A DNA stretch of 64,000 nucleotides from Bog-532 sp963805255 (GTDB lineage Bacteria; Actinomycetota; Actinomycetes; Streptosporangiales; Streptosporangiaceae). A program made the position numbers and the translations under genes. The notes under the pieces were generated by a model, which was not told the origin of the DNA, did no database searches, and worked only from the letters and a program-made list of their open reading frames with translations. Positions 51,902 to 60,433 of this stretch are shown piece by piece. Position 1 is the stretch's first letter. The number at the start of each line of letters is the position of its first letter. Location of the stretch: the NCBI GenBank assembly GCA_963805255.1, contig CAWDTK010000020.1, positions 186,001 through 250,000 of the forward strand. The letters run 5' to 3'.

Positions 51902-52813
51902 TCACGCTGCGGACTGCCGTTCCAGGTACTCATTGCGGACTTGCTGCGGGGTCCGGTACTGAAGCCCGGAGTGCCGACGTCTGGAATTGTACCAGAATTC
52001 GATGTACCTCACAACGTCGCGGCGCGCGTGCTCGCGGGTCGGATACTGAGTGCGGTGAACACGCTCGTTCTTCAGCGCGGCGAAGAACGATTCGGCCATT
52101 GCATTATCGTAACAGATACCGGTGCGGCCGACGGACTGCCGGAGATTATGCTTCTTGAGCGTCTCCGCAAACTGCCGGGATGTGTAATTGCTGCCGCGGT
52201 CGGAGTGGAAAATCGCATTAGCGGCGAGAGGAAAATTACGGGCGGCGATCTCGATGGCCTTCTCGATGAGTGGCGTCTTGTAGTTATCGCCCGCTGCCCA
52301 GCCGATGACTTCCTTTGTATGGCAGTCGATAACCGTCGCCAGGTAAAGCCAGCCCTCCCATGTCGGAATGTAAGTGATGTCGCCGACCATTTTCTCGCCC
52401 GGCGCGGCCGCGGTGAAATCGCGTTTCACGAGGTCGGGAATGTCGTGCTCCTGGCCGTCGCCCTCGGTCAGGCTGACCCGCCACGGCCGCGGCTGGCAGG
52501 GCTCCAGGCCCAGCTCACGCATGATGGACCGCACCAGCTCCGGCCCCGCGGGCACGCCCCAGGCCACCAGGTCCGCATGCACCCGGCGGTACCCGTATGT
52601 CTCATCCGATTCATCGAATGACTTCCGCACGATCAAAGCAAGCATCCCGCGCCTTTTCGCCGTCGCCGATTCCGGCGCGCTCCGCCATTCGTAAAACCCG
52701 GACCGCGATACCTCCATCCACCGGCACATCATCACGATCGACGGCACGTACTCATCACTCGATTCCTGGTAAGCCGCGTACTCCGCGTCGATGAACTCGA
52801 ATTTATCGGTCAC
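51902..52813 (-). CDS. IS3 transposase orfB
   Basis: 303 residues. The HTH_21-like N-terminal part is followed by the catalytic triad: Asp145 in MVGDITYIPTW, Asp205 in FHSDRGSNYTS and Glu241 in CYDNAMAESFFAALK (D-35-E). The GTG start overlaps the orfA stop (GTGA). The C-terminus TPQQVRNEYLERQSAA is complete here, unlike in copy 2. Confidence 0.93.
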   Translation of the reverse strand: MTDKFEFIDAEYAAYQESSDEYVPSIVMMCRWMEVSRSGFYEWRSAPESATAKRRGMLALIVRKSFDESDETYGYRRVHADLVAWGVPAGPELVRSIMRELGLEPCQPRPWRVSLTEGDGQEHDIPDLVKRDFTAAAPGEKMVGDITYIPTWEGWLYLATVIDCHTKEVIGWAAGDNYKTPLIEKAIEIAARNFPLAANAIFHSDRGSNYTSRQFAETLKKHNLRQSVGRTGICYDNAMAESFFAALKNERVHRTQYPTREHARRDVVRYIEFWYNSRRRHSGLQYRTPQQVRNEYLERQSAA

Positions 52814-53100
52814 CGATGGTCGCGGGCGAAGTACGCCGCGGCTTTTTTCAAAAACTCGTTTTCCATCTTCAGTTCCCGGGTTTCCCGCTCAAGCTCGCGC
52901 AGCCGCGCCCGCTCATTCACGGTCAGCGGCGGTTCCTCGCCGGCATGCTCACGGCGATAGGAAGCGACCCAGTTGCCGAGGGTGCCTTCGTTAATCCCGA
53001 GCTCCTTTGCCACTCTGGCTATCGGGCGCGACGTCTCGATCACCATCTTCACGGCTTCATCCTTGAATTCCGGTGAGAAGCTCTTCTTCGGCCGGGGCAA
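52810..53100 (-). CDS. IS3 transposase orfA
   Basis: 96 residues. MPRPKKSFSPEFKDEAVKMV, then KELGINEGTLGNWV, is the usual helix-turn-helix; the ERETRELKMENEFLKKAAAY coiled coil follows. Identical to the orfA of copy 2 at 55013. Confidence 0.93.
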   Translation of the reverse strand: MPRPKKSFSPEFKDEAVKMVIETSRPIARVAKELGINEGTLGNWVASYRREHAGEEPPLTVNERARLRELERETRELKMENEFLKKAAAYFARDHR

Positions 53101-53408
53101 AATACTTCACCTTTCCAGACGCCCATCCTAATGGATGGACTGTCCGGAAGCCTCGGGGCACCTCAGGTCTGGGCATGGCGGTTGGCGCGTGCTGGGCACG
53201 GTGGCTGGCAGCTGAGTCCGTTTGAGCTTGGAGGCTGGGTGCGAGCGCTGCTGGGATCTGGTGCCGCGTCAGGGCGACGTTTGCCTCATTCCGAGGCAGT
53301 CGCGGCCGAAACCGCGCGTTGTTCGTGCGGGAGCTGCCGCACCGTGACGGTTGCACCGTCGGCTTGCCGCTAACTGGGCCCGGTTACCTGAAGGGCCGGC
53401 CACATGGC

Positions 53409-54206
53409 CTAGGCCTGGTCGTATTCGTCGGGCAGGCGCATGTTGGGGCCGCCGACGTGCAAGCCGAGCGGGGTCGCGCGGCCCTTGGGTTCTTCCCATG
53501 CCTCCTGGCGGCCGAGCGCGGTGAGGTCGAGGTAGGGGTAGCCGTTGTGGAACTCTTCGATGCCCCGGCCGAACGTGGAGTAGGTGTGGTACACCACGCC
53601 GTCGACCTGGAGGAATGCGCTGATGCCCGGCCAGTCGCCGCGCAAGCTCTCCGACCACGGCATTCCGGCCTCGGCCAGCTCGGCCTCGGTGCGGTAAAAG
53701 ATCTTCACCGGCGCGACCCGGTCGTTGACGGTCGCGTGGAAGTCGTAGTTGAAGTCGCTGCCGGCCGAGGAGTACCAGGGGAATGTCCATCCCATCCGCG
53801 CGCGGAACGCGGTGATCTTCTCGTACGGCGCCCGGGTCACCGCGACCAGCGTGGTGTTGCGGACGTGTAGCTGCCTCAGGTTGCCGATGCCGTCGGCGGC
53901 AGACGAGCAGCTCGAGCAGCCGGCGTCGCGGGGGTGCTCGTTTCCGTCGGCGTCGATGTCGTTGATCCACATGAAGTGGTGCATGACCAGCTGCGGCCTC
54001 CCCTCGAACAACTCGGGCAGGCCCACCGTCCCGTTCGGGCCTTCGAACGTGTACGGCTTGTCGATCCGGACCATCGGCAGCCGGCGGCGGTCGGCGTTTA
54101 CCCGGTTACGGTGCCGGGTGAGTTCCTTCTCCTTCACAAGCAGCTCCTTGCGGGCGGCGAGCCACTCCTCGCGCGATACGACCTCGGGCAGGTTTCCGAT
54201 CGACAT
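53409..54206 (-). CDS. DUF899-family thioredoxin-like protein
   Basis: 265 residues with a GGAGG ribosome binding site. Family landmarks are LPEVVSREEWLAARKELL, the GPNGTVGLPELFEGRPQLVM strand, a GCSSCSSAADG Cys motif near 96, PYEKITAFRARMGWTFPWYS and SAGSDFNYDF. The fold resembles thioredoxin; a redox function is likely but not established. It is divergent from the HxlR gene, a common pairing. Confidence 0.88.
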   Translation of the reverse strand: MSIGNLPEVVSREEWLAARKELLVKEKELTRHRNRVNADRRRLPMVRIDKPYTFEGPNGTVGLPELFEGRPQLVMHHFMWINDIDADGNEHPRDAGCSSCSSAADGIGNLRQLHVRNTTLVAVTRAPYEKITAFRARMGWTFPWYSSAGSDFNYDFHATVNDRVAPVKIFYRTEAELAEAGMPWSESLRGDWPGISAFLQVDGVVYHTYSTFGRGIEEFHNGYPYLDLTALGRQEAWEEPKGRATPLGLHVGGPNMRLPDEYDQA

Positions 54207-54249
54207 CTGCGCCTCCTCATACTGCTCTCATTTTGCAACCAAAAATAGC

Positions 54250-54327
54250 CTAGTCGCTGATGACCGAGCCATCTGTCGTGTTACGTGCCTCGGGTGAGGC
54301 CACCTCGGGCGGGCTTTCCAGCGACAC
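54250..54327 (-). pseudogene. Decayed duplicate of the DUF899 gene start
   Basis: The block 54307-54359 repeats 54187-54239 with changes, including the ribosome binding site, start and first codons. Its product would start (V)SLESPPEVASPEARN against MSIGNLPEVVSREEW and ends after 25 codons. The shared upstream part CTGCTCTC(A/G)TTTTGCAAC occurs at 54222 and 54342, exactly 120 bases apart. Confidence 0.6.
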
Positions 54328-54416
54328 CCTCGCCTCCCAGGCTGCTCTCGTTTTGCAACTAGTAGCAGTCTAAGGCATGCTAATGCGAGAGCGCAACCAG
54401 TTTTGAGGTGAGTGCA

Positions 54417-54929
54417 ATGCGGAAGGACATGCGGTCGGGATGCCCGGTCAGCCTGTCGCTGGAGATCTTCGGGGACCGCTGGACCCTGCTGGTCCTGCGC
54501 GACATCATCTTCGGCGGCGCGAGGCACTTCCGGGAGCTGCTCGCCGGCCCCGAGCGGATCTCGTCGAACATCCTGGCCGACCGGCTCGCCGTGCTCGTCG
54601 AGCACGGCCTGCTCACCAGGTCCGGCGATCCCTCGCACAAGCAGAAGGTCACCTACAGCCTCACCGAGCAGGCGATCCAGCTGGTGCCCGTCTTCGTCCA
54701 GCTCGGCGCCTGGGGAACCCAGCACCTCCCTGTGGCAGAGGAGTACGCCGCCCGTGGCGAGGTGCTCACTGCCGGCGGCCCACCGGCCTGGGAGGCGTTC
54801 ATGGACGAACTCCGCGAAACCCACCTCGGACCACAAACCCGCCGGCAGCCAGCCCCGGACGGCCCCGCCGTCACAGCCCAAATGCAGGCCGCCTACGCAG
54901 CCGCACTCGACCGCAAAGCCAGCACCTAA
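54417..54929 (+). CDS. HxlR-family transcriptional regulator
   Basis: 170 residues. The N-terminal Cys (RSGCPVSLSLEIFGDRWTLL) is conserved in redox-type HxlR proteins; the winged helix continues with ARHFRELLAGPERISSNILA and DRLAVLVEHGLL. It likely controls the divergent DUF899 gene. The repeated CTGCTCTC-TTTTGCAAC motifs in the shared intergenic region are candidate operators. Confidence 0.87.
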   Translation: MRKDMRSGCPVSLSLEIFGDRWTLLVLRDIIFGGARHFRELLAGPERISSNILADRLAVLVEHGLLTRSGDPSHKQKVTYSLTEQAIQLVPVFVQLGAWGTQHLPVAEEYAARGEVLTAGGPPAWEAFMDELRETHLGPQTRRQPAPDGPAVTAQMQAAYAAALDRKAST

Positions 54930-55012
54930 CCCAGCCTGGCACGACAGTGAGGTGCCCCGAGGCTTCCGGACAGTCCATCCATTAGGATGGGCGTCTGGAA
55001 AGGTGAAGTATT

Positions 55013-55303
55013 TTGCCCCGGCCGAAGAAGAGCTTCTCACCGGAATTCAAGGATGAAGCCGTGAAGATGGTGATCGAGACGTCGCGCCCGATAGCCAGAG
55101 TGGCAAAGGAGCTCGGGATTAACGAAGGCACCCTCGGCAACTGGGTCGCTTCCTATCGCCGTGAGCATGCCGGCGAGGAACCGCCGCTGACCGTGAATGA
55201 GCGGGCGCGGCTGCGCGAGCTTGAGCGGGAAACCCGGGAACTGAAGATGGAAAACGAGTTTTTGAAAAAAGCCGCGGCGTACTTCGCCCGCGACCATCGG
55301 TGA
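55013..55303 (+). CDS. IS3 transposase orfA (copy 2)
   Basis: 96 residues, identical to the orfA at 52810-53100, with helix-turn-helix and leucine-rich coiled coil intact. Its stop overlaps the orfB start. Confidence 0.93.
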   Translation: MPRPKKSFSPEFKDEAVKMVIETSRPIARVAKELGINEGTLGNWVASYRREHAGEEPPLTVNERARLRELERETRELKMENEFLKKAAAYFARDHR

Positions 55304-56172
55304 CCGATAAATTCGAGTTCATCGACGCGGAGTACGCGGCTTACCAGGAATCGAGTGATGAGTACGTGCCGTCGATCGTGATGATGTGCCGGTGGATGGA
55401 GGTATCGCGGTCCGGGTTTTACGAATGGCGGAGCGCGCCGGAATCGGCGACGGCGAAAAGGCGCGGGATGCTTGCTTTGATCGTGCGGAAGTCATTCGAT
55501 GAATCGGATGAGACATACGGGTACCGCCGGGTGCATGCGGACCTGGTGGCCTGGGGCGTGCCCGCGGGGCCGGAGCTGGTGCGGTCCATCATGCGTGAGC
55601 TGGGCCTGGAGCCCTGCCAGCCGCGGCCGTGGCGGGTCAGCCTGACCGAGGGCGACGGCCAGGAGCACGACATTCCCGACCTCGTGAAACGCGATTTCAC
55701 CGCGGCCGCGCCGGGCGAGAAAATGGTCGGCGACATCACTTACATTCCGACGTGGGAGGGGTGGCTTTACCTGGCGACGGTTATTGACTGCCATACAAAG
55801 GAGGTGATCGGCTGGGCGACGGACGATAACTACAAGACGCCGCTCATCGAGAAGGCCATCGAGATCGCCGCCCGTAATTTTCCTCTCGCCGCTAATGCGA
55901 TTTTCCACTCCGACCGCGGCAGCAATTACACATCCCGGCAGTTTGCGGAGACGCTCAAGAAGCATAATCTCCGGCAGTCCGTCGGCCGCACCGGTATCTG
56001 TTACGATAATGCAATGGCCGAATCGTTCTTCGCCGCGCTGAAGAACGAGCGTGTTCACCGCACTCAGTATCCGACCCGCGAGCACGCGCGCCGCGACGTT
56101 GTGAGGTACATCGAATTCTGGTACAATTCCAGACGTCGGCACTCCGGGCTTCAGTACCGGACCCCGCAGCAA
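55300..56172 (+). pseudogene. IS3 transposase orfB (copy 2), cut by the IS66-family element
   Basis: Encodes residues 1-291 of the 303-residue protein with the full catalytic triad, then runs into the nested element at 56173 and stops about ten codons later (NNQPMHAW). The only clear difference from copy 1 in the common part is ATDD versus AAGD near residue 169. The missing tail is at 57828-57866. Confidence 0.9.
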
Positions 56173-57703
56173 GTAAACAATCAGCCCATGCACGCGTGGT
56201 GATGGGTAGCGGGGGCTGCGATTGCCCGGTTACGGGGAGAATGCTTGGCGCGGGCGGTCGCCAGGGCCTGCCGAGCATGAGGTCGTGCAGGACGTCCATG
56301 GCGTGCTTGCCGTGCTTGCGTGCGGTGTCGATGTAACTGCGGATGTCGAGCCGGTCCTGGGTGACGTCGTCGCTGGTCAGGCGGCCGGAGATCTTCTGCT
56401 GGGTTTTCAGCGGGCGGACGCCGCGCTCACTGATGTTGTTCGTGGGCCACACGCTGGTGTCCTCGGTGAACAGCAGCACGTCGCTGCGGCGGTCGCGGCA
56501 AAATTCGAGCAGCTCGCGGCCTGGCTTCTGCTTCGTGCTGTTCTTCGGGCCGGGGACGCGGGGCACGCTGGCCAGGCCCGCGAGGACGGCGTGCCGGAAC
56601 TCGTGCTCCAGCGGTTTCCGCGCATCGGCGGGGATGGCGTCCAGGCCCTGCTCGCGGGTGGCGTGCCAGGCACAGATCAGGCCGCGCAGCGCCCGCTGCG
56701 CCTGCACCGGCCAGACCGCGCCCGGGTAGCTCTCGGCACAGTCCTCGTAGTCCCTGAGCAGGTGAGACAGGCACGCCTGGTTCCCGGCGATGTGCTCCCA
56801 CCGGGGGTGGAAGTAGTTCTGGTACCGGTCGGAGACCACGATCCCGGCGAATTCCGGCAGGATCCCGGCGTCCTGCATCGAGTCCAGGCTCCGGGCACCC
56901 AGCCAGAACGCGGAGTACCGCTCGGTGAAGGCGCCGTGGACGTATTTCTTCTCCCCGGCCGGCCCAGACCGCAGCGTCGTCTCGTCGAACCCCGCCACGC
57001 CCGCGGCGGTGATCAGGGCGCGGATCAGCGCCACCACCTCCGCGGCCAGGGACGCCGCCTTCGCCAGGCACGAGTGGATGAACCCCTCTGACACGGCGGC
57101 GCCGGCCACGTCGGCGATCAGCTGCCGGCACCGCTCCACCGGAACGTGCTGAAAAACCACCAGGTACACGGCCAGCGCCCGGAGCCTGGGGCCGATCGAC
57201 AGCGCGGAATCCGGCACGCCCGCCGGGCGCGGCGCGACGTGCGCCTTCCCGCAGGCGCACCTCCCGCCGTGCAGGTCGTGCTGCACCCGCTCCGCCGCCG
57301 CGGCCGGGATCTCCTCCTGCTGAAACGAGCGGGTAACCCCCAGGTCAGCGGCCTCCGAAAGATCAAGGCCGCAGGAGCAGGCACCCTCCGGATAGTGGTC
57401 CTCGGTCCGGTCCGGGACCTCCCAGCTCATGGACGCCCCCGGGCTGCCCGGCTGCTTCCCCCGCTTCCGCTTCTTCGCCTCCGCCCGCTCCGCGGCCCGC
57501 CGCTGCTTCCGGGGCGGCTTCTTCCCGGGCAGGTCATCCGAGCTCGGCGGCATCGAGGAGTTCCCGCTGTTCCGCGACCCCGACCGCTCCGCCGCGGCCA
57601 GCTGCTCCCGCAGGTCAGCGACCACCGCCTCCAGCACCGAAATCCGCTCCGCCTGCTCCCGGATCAGCGCATCACGCGGATCCTCGGGCGGCACATCGGT
57701 CAC
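55955..57703 (-). CDS. IS66-family transposase without its own stop codon
   Basis: 582 residues as read. Coiled coil RISVLEAVVADLREQLAAAE near 20, then GSRNSGNSSMPPSSDD and a basic stretch; zinc Cys motifs CSCGLDLSEA and CACGKAH; DDE core around GFDETTLRSG near 243, VSDRYQNYFHP near 289 and NNISERGVRPLKTQQKISGR near 423. The frame stays open through the element end at 56173, so the last 72 residues come from antisense IS3 sequence. Confidence 0.85.
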   Translation of the reverse strand: MTDVPPEDPRDALIREQAERISVLEAVVADLREQLAAAERSGSRNSGNSSMPPSSDDLPGKKPPRKQRRAAERAEAKKRKRGKQPGSPGASMSWEVPDRTEDHYPEGACSCGLDLSEAADLGVTRSFQQEEIPAAAAERVQHDLHGGRCACGKAHVAPRPAGVPDSALSIGPRLRALAVYLVVFQHVPVERCRQLIADVAGAAVSEGFIHSCLAKAASLAAEVVALIRALITAAGVAGFDETTLRSGPAGEKKYVHGAFTERYSAFWLGARSLDSMQDAGILPEFAGIVVSDRYQNYFHPRWEHIAGNQACLSHLLRDYEDCAESYPGAVWPVQAQRALRGLICAWHATREQGLDAIPADARKPLEHEFRHAVLAGLASVPRVPGPKNSTKQKPGRELLEFCRDRRSDVLLFTEDTSVWPTNNISERGVRPLKTQQKISGRLTSDDVTQDRLDIRSYIDTARKHGKHAMDVLHDLMLGRPWRPPAPSILPVTGQSQPPLPITTRAWADCLLAAGSGTEARSADVWNCTRIRCTSQRRGARARGSDTECGEHARSSARRRTIRPLHYRNRYRCGRRTAGDYAS

Positions 57704-57819
57704 AGCCCCGGATCATCCCCGAAACCACGCTCAGCCACCACGGCAACACCACGCCCGCCGCCAAAACGTAACCGTCGATCACGCACCGCAGCAGCAAGCC
57801 CAAGGACCTGAACGTTTAC
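56173..57819 (-). mobile_element. IS66-family element, 1647 bp, nested in IS3 copy 2
   Basis: Ends begin GTAAAC on both strands, flanked by the 8 bp duplication CGCAGCAA (56165-56172 and 57820-57827), the IS66 target length. It contains a single transposase gene on the minus strand and no accessory gene. Confidence 0.9.
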
Positions 57820-57827
57820 CGCAGCAA

Positions 57828-57866
57828 GTCCGCAATGAGTACCTGGAACGGCAGTCCGCAGCGTGA
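57828..57866 (+). pseudogene. Tail of IS3 copy 2 orfB
   Basis: After the duplicated CGCAGCAA the orfB frame resumes with RNEYLERQSAA and its normal stop, proving that the IS66-family element split one gene. Confidence 0.9.
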
Positions 57867-57908
57867 ATTAACCACAAATCCGCTGTCCGGAAAGCTCGGG
57901 GCAGATCA

Positions 57909-58952
57909 CAGCGGGCAACCGGGCGCCCGCGACAGCTCACCACGATCATCAGGAACCGGCTCAAGAGCATCCAGCGCCGACCCGCCCTCATCGACGCCAT
58001 CCTCGCCCAGCCCTCGGCTCACCGTCGAACCGGACAGCGATCACGATGCCAATTCGGAAAGCTCGGAAACGGGCTCCATCCCGATCGGCTTCGATCCCGG
58101 ACCGGAAAGCCCGGTGAGCCCCGCCAGCTTCGGATCGAGCTCGGCCTCCATCCCGATCGGCTTCGATCCCGGACCGGAAAGCCCGGAGAGCTCGGAGAGC
58201 TCGGAGGTCTCCAGCGTTTTCGATGCCCCCGACCCGCCCACGCCGGAGCCTGACTACTTTCCTGCGCTCAGGCAGGCCGGCTTTACGGCGCCGCAGACCA
58301 TCGCACCGCCCAGCACGCAGGGTGTCGATACACCGCTGACGGAACCCGAAGGGTAACAGTGCGAGCGCACGTCAGCCGCTGGCGCCACCGCTGTCCGCTG
58401 CGTCCTGGTCCCGGCGACCATGACCCTGCCCGGTGGGGTGAACTGGTGGGCGCCCTCCTCGTTGCGCCGCCTGCACCGCCGGTTGGGCCTGCACGAGACC
58501 CCGGCGCACCCTGGGTGCCACGCAAACGCACCAGCCATCTCCATCCCCCTGGCGCAGGGCGGGAGCTGGCCGCTGCGGAAATACACGGAGAGGAGGACCT
58601 ACTGCCCGCCGCATGACCCAGCGCCGCCCGCCGGGCCGGGCGCATGGCCCGCTGGCTGAGCCGGATTCCGGTGCTGCACAGCAGTGATGACATCGCCGCC
58701 ATCTGGGGAGAGATCGCCGCGTCGACGGGAGTGGGAGACGCGGTGCGTCACCGGCTGACCTGGCGGCCGTGGCGGTATGGCCACGGGACCTACCAAGCCG
58801 CGGTGCCGGCACGCGGCTGCCGCAGGACCCGGAACTCGCCACCGCCATGCGGCACCTCAACCTCCACACCGGGGAGGAACTCACCCTTGACGCCCTGCTC
58901 CAGGACCTCAGTCCTTAGGTGACCGTACCGGTGCCAAAACTCCGCACCTATG
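57909..58952. other. Degenerate coding-like region with a 41 bp direct repeat
   Basis: About 1 kb. Positions 58074-58114 and 58146-58186 are the same 41 bp block; read forward they give SIPIGFDPGPESP twice in an acidic Ser/Glu/Pro-rich frame ending at 58356. Further on, ARWLSRIPVLHSSDDIAAIW (from 58644) and, in another frame, QDPELATAMRHLNLHTGEEL (to 58918) look like one protein broken by frameshift. None is recognised. Confidence 0.35.
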
Positions 58953-58960
58953 TTGTACAA
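58953..58960. promoter_or_regulatory. YefM-type operator core
   Basis: TTGTACAA is a perfect palindrome centred on TGTACA, the hexamer known to be the core of YefM-YoeB operators. It lies about 35 bases ahead of the antitoxin start with further GTAC-bearing half-sites nearby (CCGTACCA, GTGTACGG). Confidence 0.7.
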
Positions 58961-58994
58961 TAAAGCCGTACCATATAGGAGGGAAGTGTACGGA

Positions 58995-59264
58995 GTGGCT
59001 ATCAGTGCCAGCGAGGCCCGCTCGCGCCTGTTCCCCCTCATTCAGCAGGTCAACGACGACCACGTGCCGGTGAGGATCCATTCCAAAGCCGGGGACGCCG
59101 TGCTCATGTCCGCCAAGGACTTCGACTCCTGGCAGGAGACTATCTACCTGCTGCGGTCTCCCGCCAACGCCCGGCGGCTCATGGAAGCCGTCGCCCGGGA
59201 CAAGTCAGGCCAAGCCGCCGTCGTCAAGACCATGGAGGAACTAGAGGCTCTGGCGGGCGAGTAG
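58995..59264 (+). CDS. YefM/Phd-family antitoxin
   Basis: 89 residues from a GTG with an AGGAGGG ribosome binding site. VAISASEARSRLFPLIQQVN, VRIHSKAGDAVLMSAKDFDS and SWQETIYLLRSPANARRLME are the Phd/YefM fold. It represses its own operon and neutralises the toxin at 59264. Its TAG shares one base with the toxin GTG. Confidence 0.9.
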   Translation: MAISASEARSRLFPLIQQVNDDHVPVRIHSKAGDAVLMSAKDFDSWQETIYLLRSPANARRLMEAVARDKSGQAAVVKTMEELEALAGE

Positions 59265-59533
59265 TGAAAAGCATCCACTTCGACCCTGACGCCTGGGAAG
59301 ACTTCCTGTACTGGCTCGGCGCAGACCGGAAGATGGCGACGAGAACCACGCGCCTCATCGGTGAGGTCCAGCGCGACCCGTTCGCCGGGATAGGCAAGCC
59401 TGAACCCCTGAAAGGTGATCTGTCCGGCTACTGGTCTCGCCGCATCGATGACGAGCACCGGCTCGTTTACCGGGCTGACGACAAAGACAAAGAGGTAAAG
59501 ATCCTCAATGCTCGTTATCGCTACAGCGAGTGA
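59264..59533 (+). CDS. YoeB-family mRNA interferase toxin
   Basis: 89 residues. The Txe/YoeB RelE-like fold is clear: FDPDAWEDFLYWLGADRK, GKPEPLKGDLSGYWSRRIDD, EHRLVYRADD. Catalytic Glu (KPEPL) and Arg (HRLVYR) are present. The C-terminal His of E. coli YoeB (ACRYHY) aligns with Arg (ARYRYSE), a possible loss or change of activity. Such toxins cleave mRNA on the ribosome. Confidence 0.88.
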   Translation: MKSIHFDPDAWEDFLYWLGADRKMATRTTRLIGEVQRDPFAGIGKPEPLKGDLSGYWSRRIDDEHRLVYRADDKDKEVKILNARYRYSE

Positions 59534-59545
59534 CCAGATCGGAGG

Positions 59546-59744
59546 TTCCGCCATAACCGGACTTGCCCGACAGGTAGCGAGCGGGCCGAGCAGGAGAGCC
59601 CTTGGATCGGCAGGCGGCGGACGACCTGGCCACGGTCACCCCCTACATCACCACCGCCATCCCATGTCGCTGCGGATCGGACCGGTTTCATGCTCTGGAC
59701 GGCCAGGGTGACCTGGCAATCGCACAGGCGGTGTGATTCCGCCG
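59546..59744 (+). repeat. Dispersed 78 bp repeat, copy 2, with coding-like upstream part
   Basis: 59667-59744 matches 43241-43319. A plus frame from about 59607 reads LDRQAADDLATVTPYITTAI, then PCRCGSDRFHALDGQGDLAI and a TGA shared with the other copy. It looks like a protein C-terminus; a transposase end is possible but not shown. Confidence 0.45.
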
Positions 59745-59808
59745 CGCTCGGGCGCCGCGGCGTGCCGCCGGCTGATCCGTGAGTGTCCGCGGTCAACCGC
59801 GCTTGATT

Positions 59809-59931
59809 TCAGAGCCCTAGCTTGTCAAGCACGGCGCGGACTGTCTGGGCCGAGTACTGCAAGCCCTCGCGTTCGTCTTCGGACACCGGCACCGGCAGCA
59901 AGCGCAGCACCGGGTGCTGCCGGTCAGCTCA
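59809..59931 (-). pseudogene. C-terminal scrap, possibly a lactate/malate dehydrogenase
   Basis: The frame ADRQHPVLRLLPVPVSEDER then EGLQYSAQTVRAVLDKLGL and stop resembles the last helix of lactate/malate dehydrogenase-type proteins. A TGA directly precedes it, so no intact gene exists. Identity is uncertain. Confidence 0.3.
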
Positions 59932-60433
59932 CTGCTGGGCGGGTAGGACGCGTGGCCATTGGCGGTCTCGCCTCGAATGCTGGCCAGCCCGCGTGCGGCG
60001 ACCTCGGCTAGGGTCCCACCGCATGTGCTGGATCACCTGGCTCGTCGGGCAGCTTCGGCAGGAATCAGAGCGAGTGGGCCTGCCCTGGTTCCGGCACTAC
60101 GCCGATCACGTTGCGCCTTGACGTAGAGGCTGAGGCTACGTCACTGATCCTGATCGTTCTTCATGCTCCCGGCCGGGTGCTGGACGTCGAGGACCTCCGC
60201 CCGCTTCAGTGCGGCCTCGTCGCGATGCCTGACGACGCTGAGGGCACGTTCGCGGGCAGGCAAATCTCCGTAGCCGCACGGATTTTTCTGTGGGCGGTCC
60301 GCTCGTAGTATCGGATCAGGTAAGCCGCTTTCCTGATCACGGAGTATTCGCCATGACGGCCACGCATTCCCCTGCGATGCGGTCCCGGTTCGCATGGCCG
60401 TTTCTGTCACTTTCTCAAAGAGTAGGACCAATC
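59932..60433. other. Intergenic region
   Basis: About 500 bases without a supported gene. Short frames on both strands have no ribosome binding sites. The promoter of the FAD oxidoreductase at 60434 is expected near 60300-60400. Confidence 0.35.

Larger units (their letters stand above)
51860..53165 (-). mobile_element. IS3-family element, copy 1 (intact, 1306 bp)
   Basis: Ends read TGATCTGCCCCGAGCTTTCC on the left and the complement of TGAGGTGCCCCGAGGCTTCC on the right. A 3 bp duplication GGT flanks it on both sides. It carries orfA and orfB on the minus strand. A copy of identical length, after removing a nested element, lies inverted at 54948-57908. Confidence 0.93.
54948..57908 (+). mobile_element. 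IS3-family element, copy 2, interrupted by an IS66-family element
   Basis: Ends match copy 1 and are flanked by the 3 bp duplication CAG. Without the nested element and its 8 bp duplication it is 1306 bp, identical in length to copy 1. Orientation is opposite to copy 1. Confidence 0.92.

Noticed and set aside
53166..54947. Composite transposon carrying DUF899 and HxlR between two IS3 copies
   Set aside because: Each IS copy has its own 3 bp target duplication, so the unit did not move as one.
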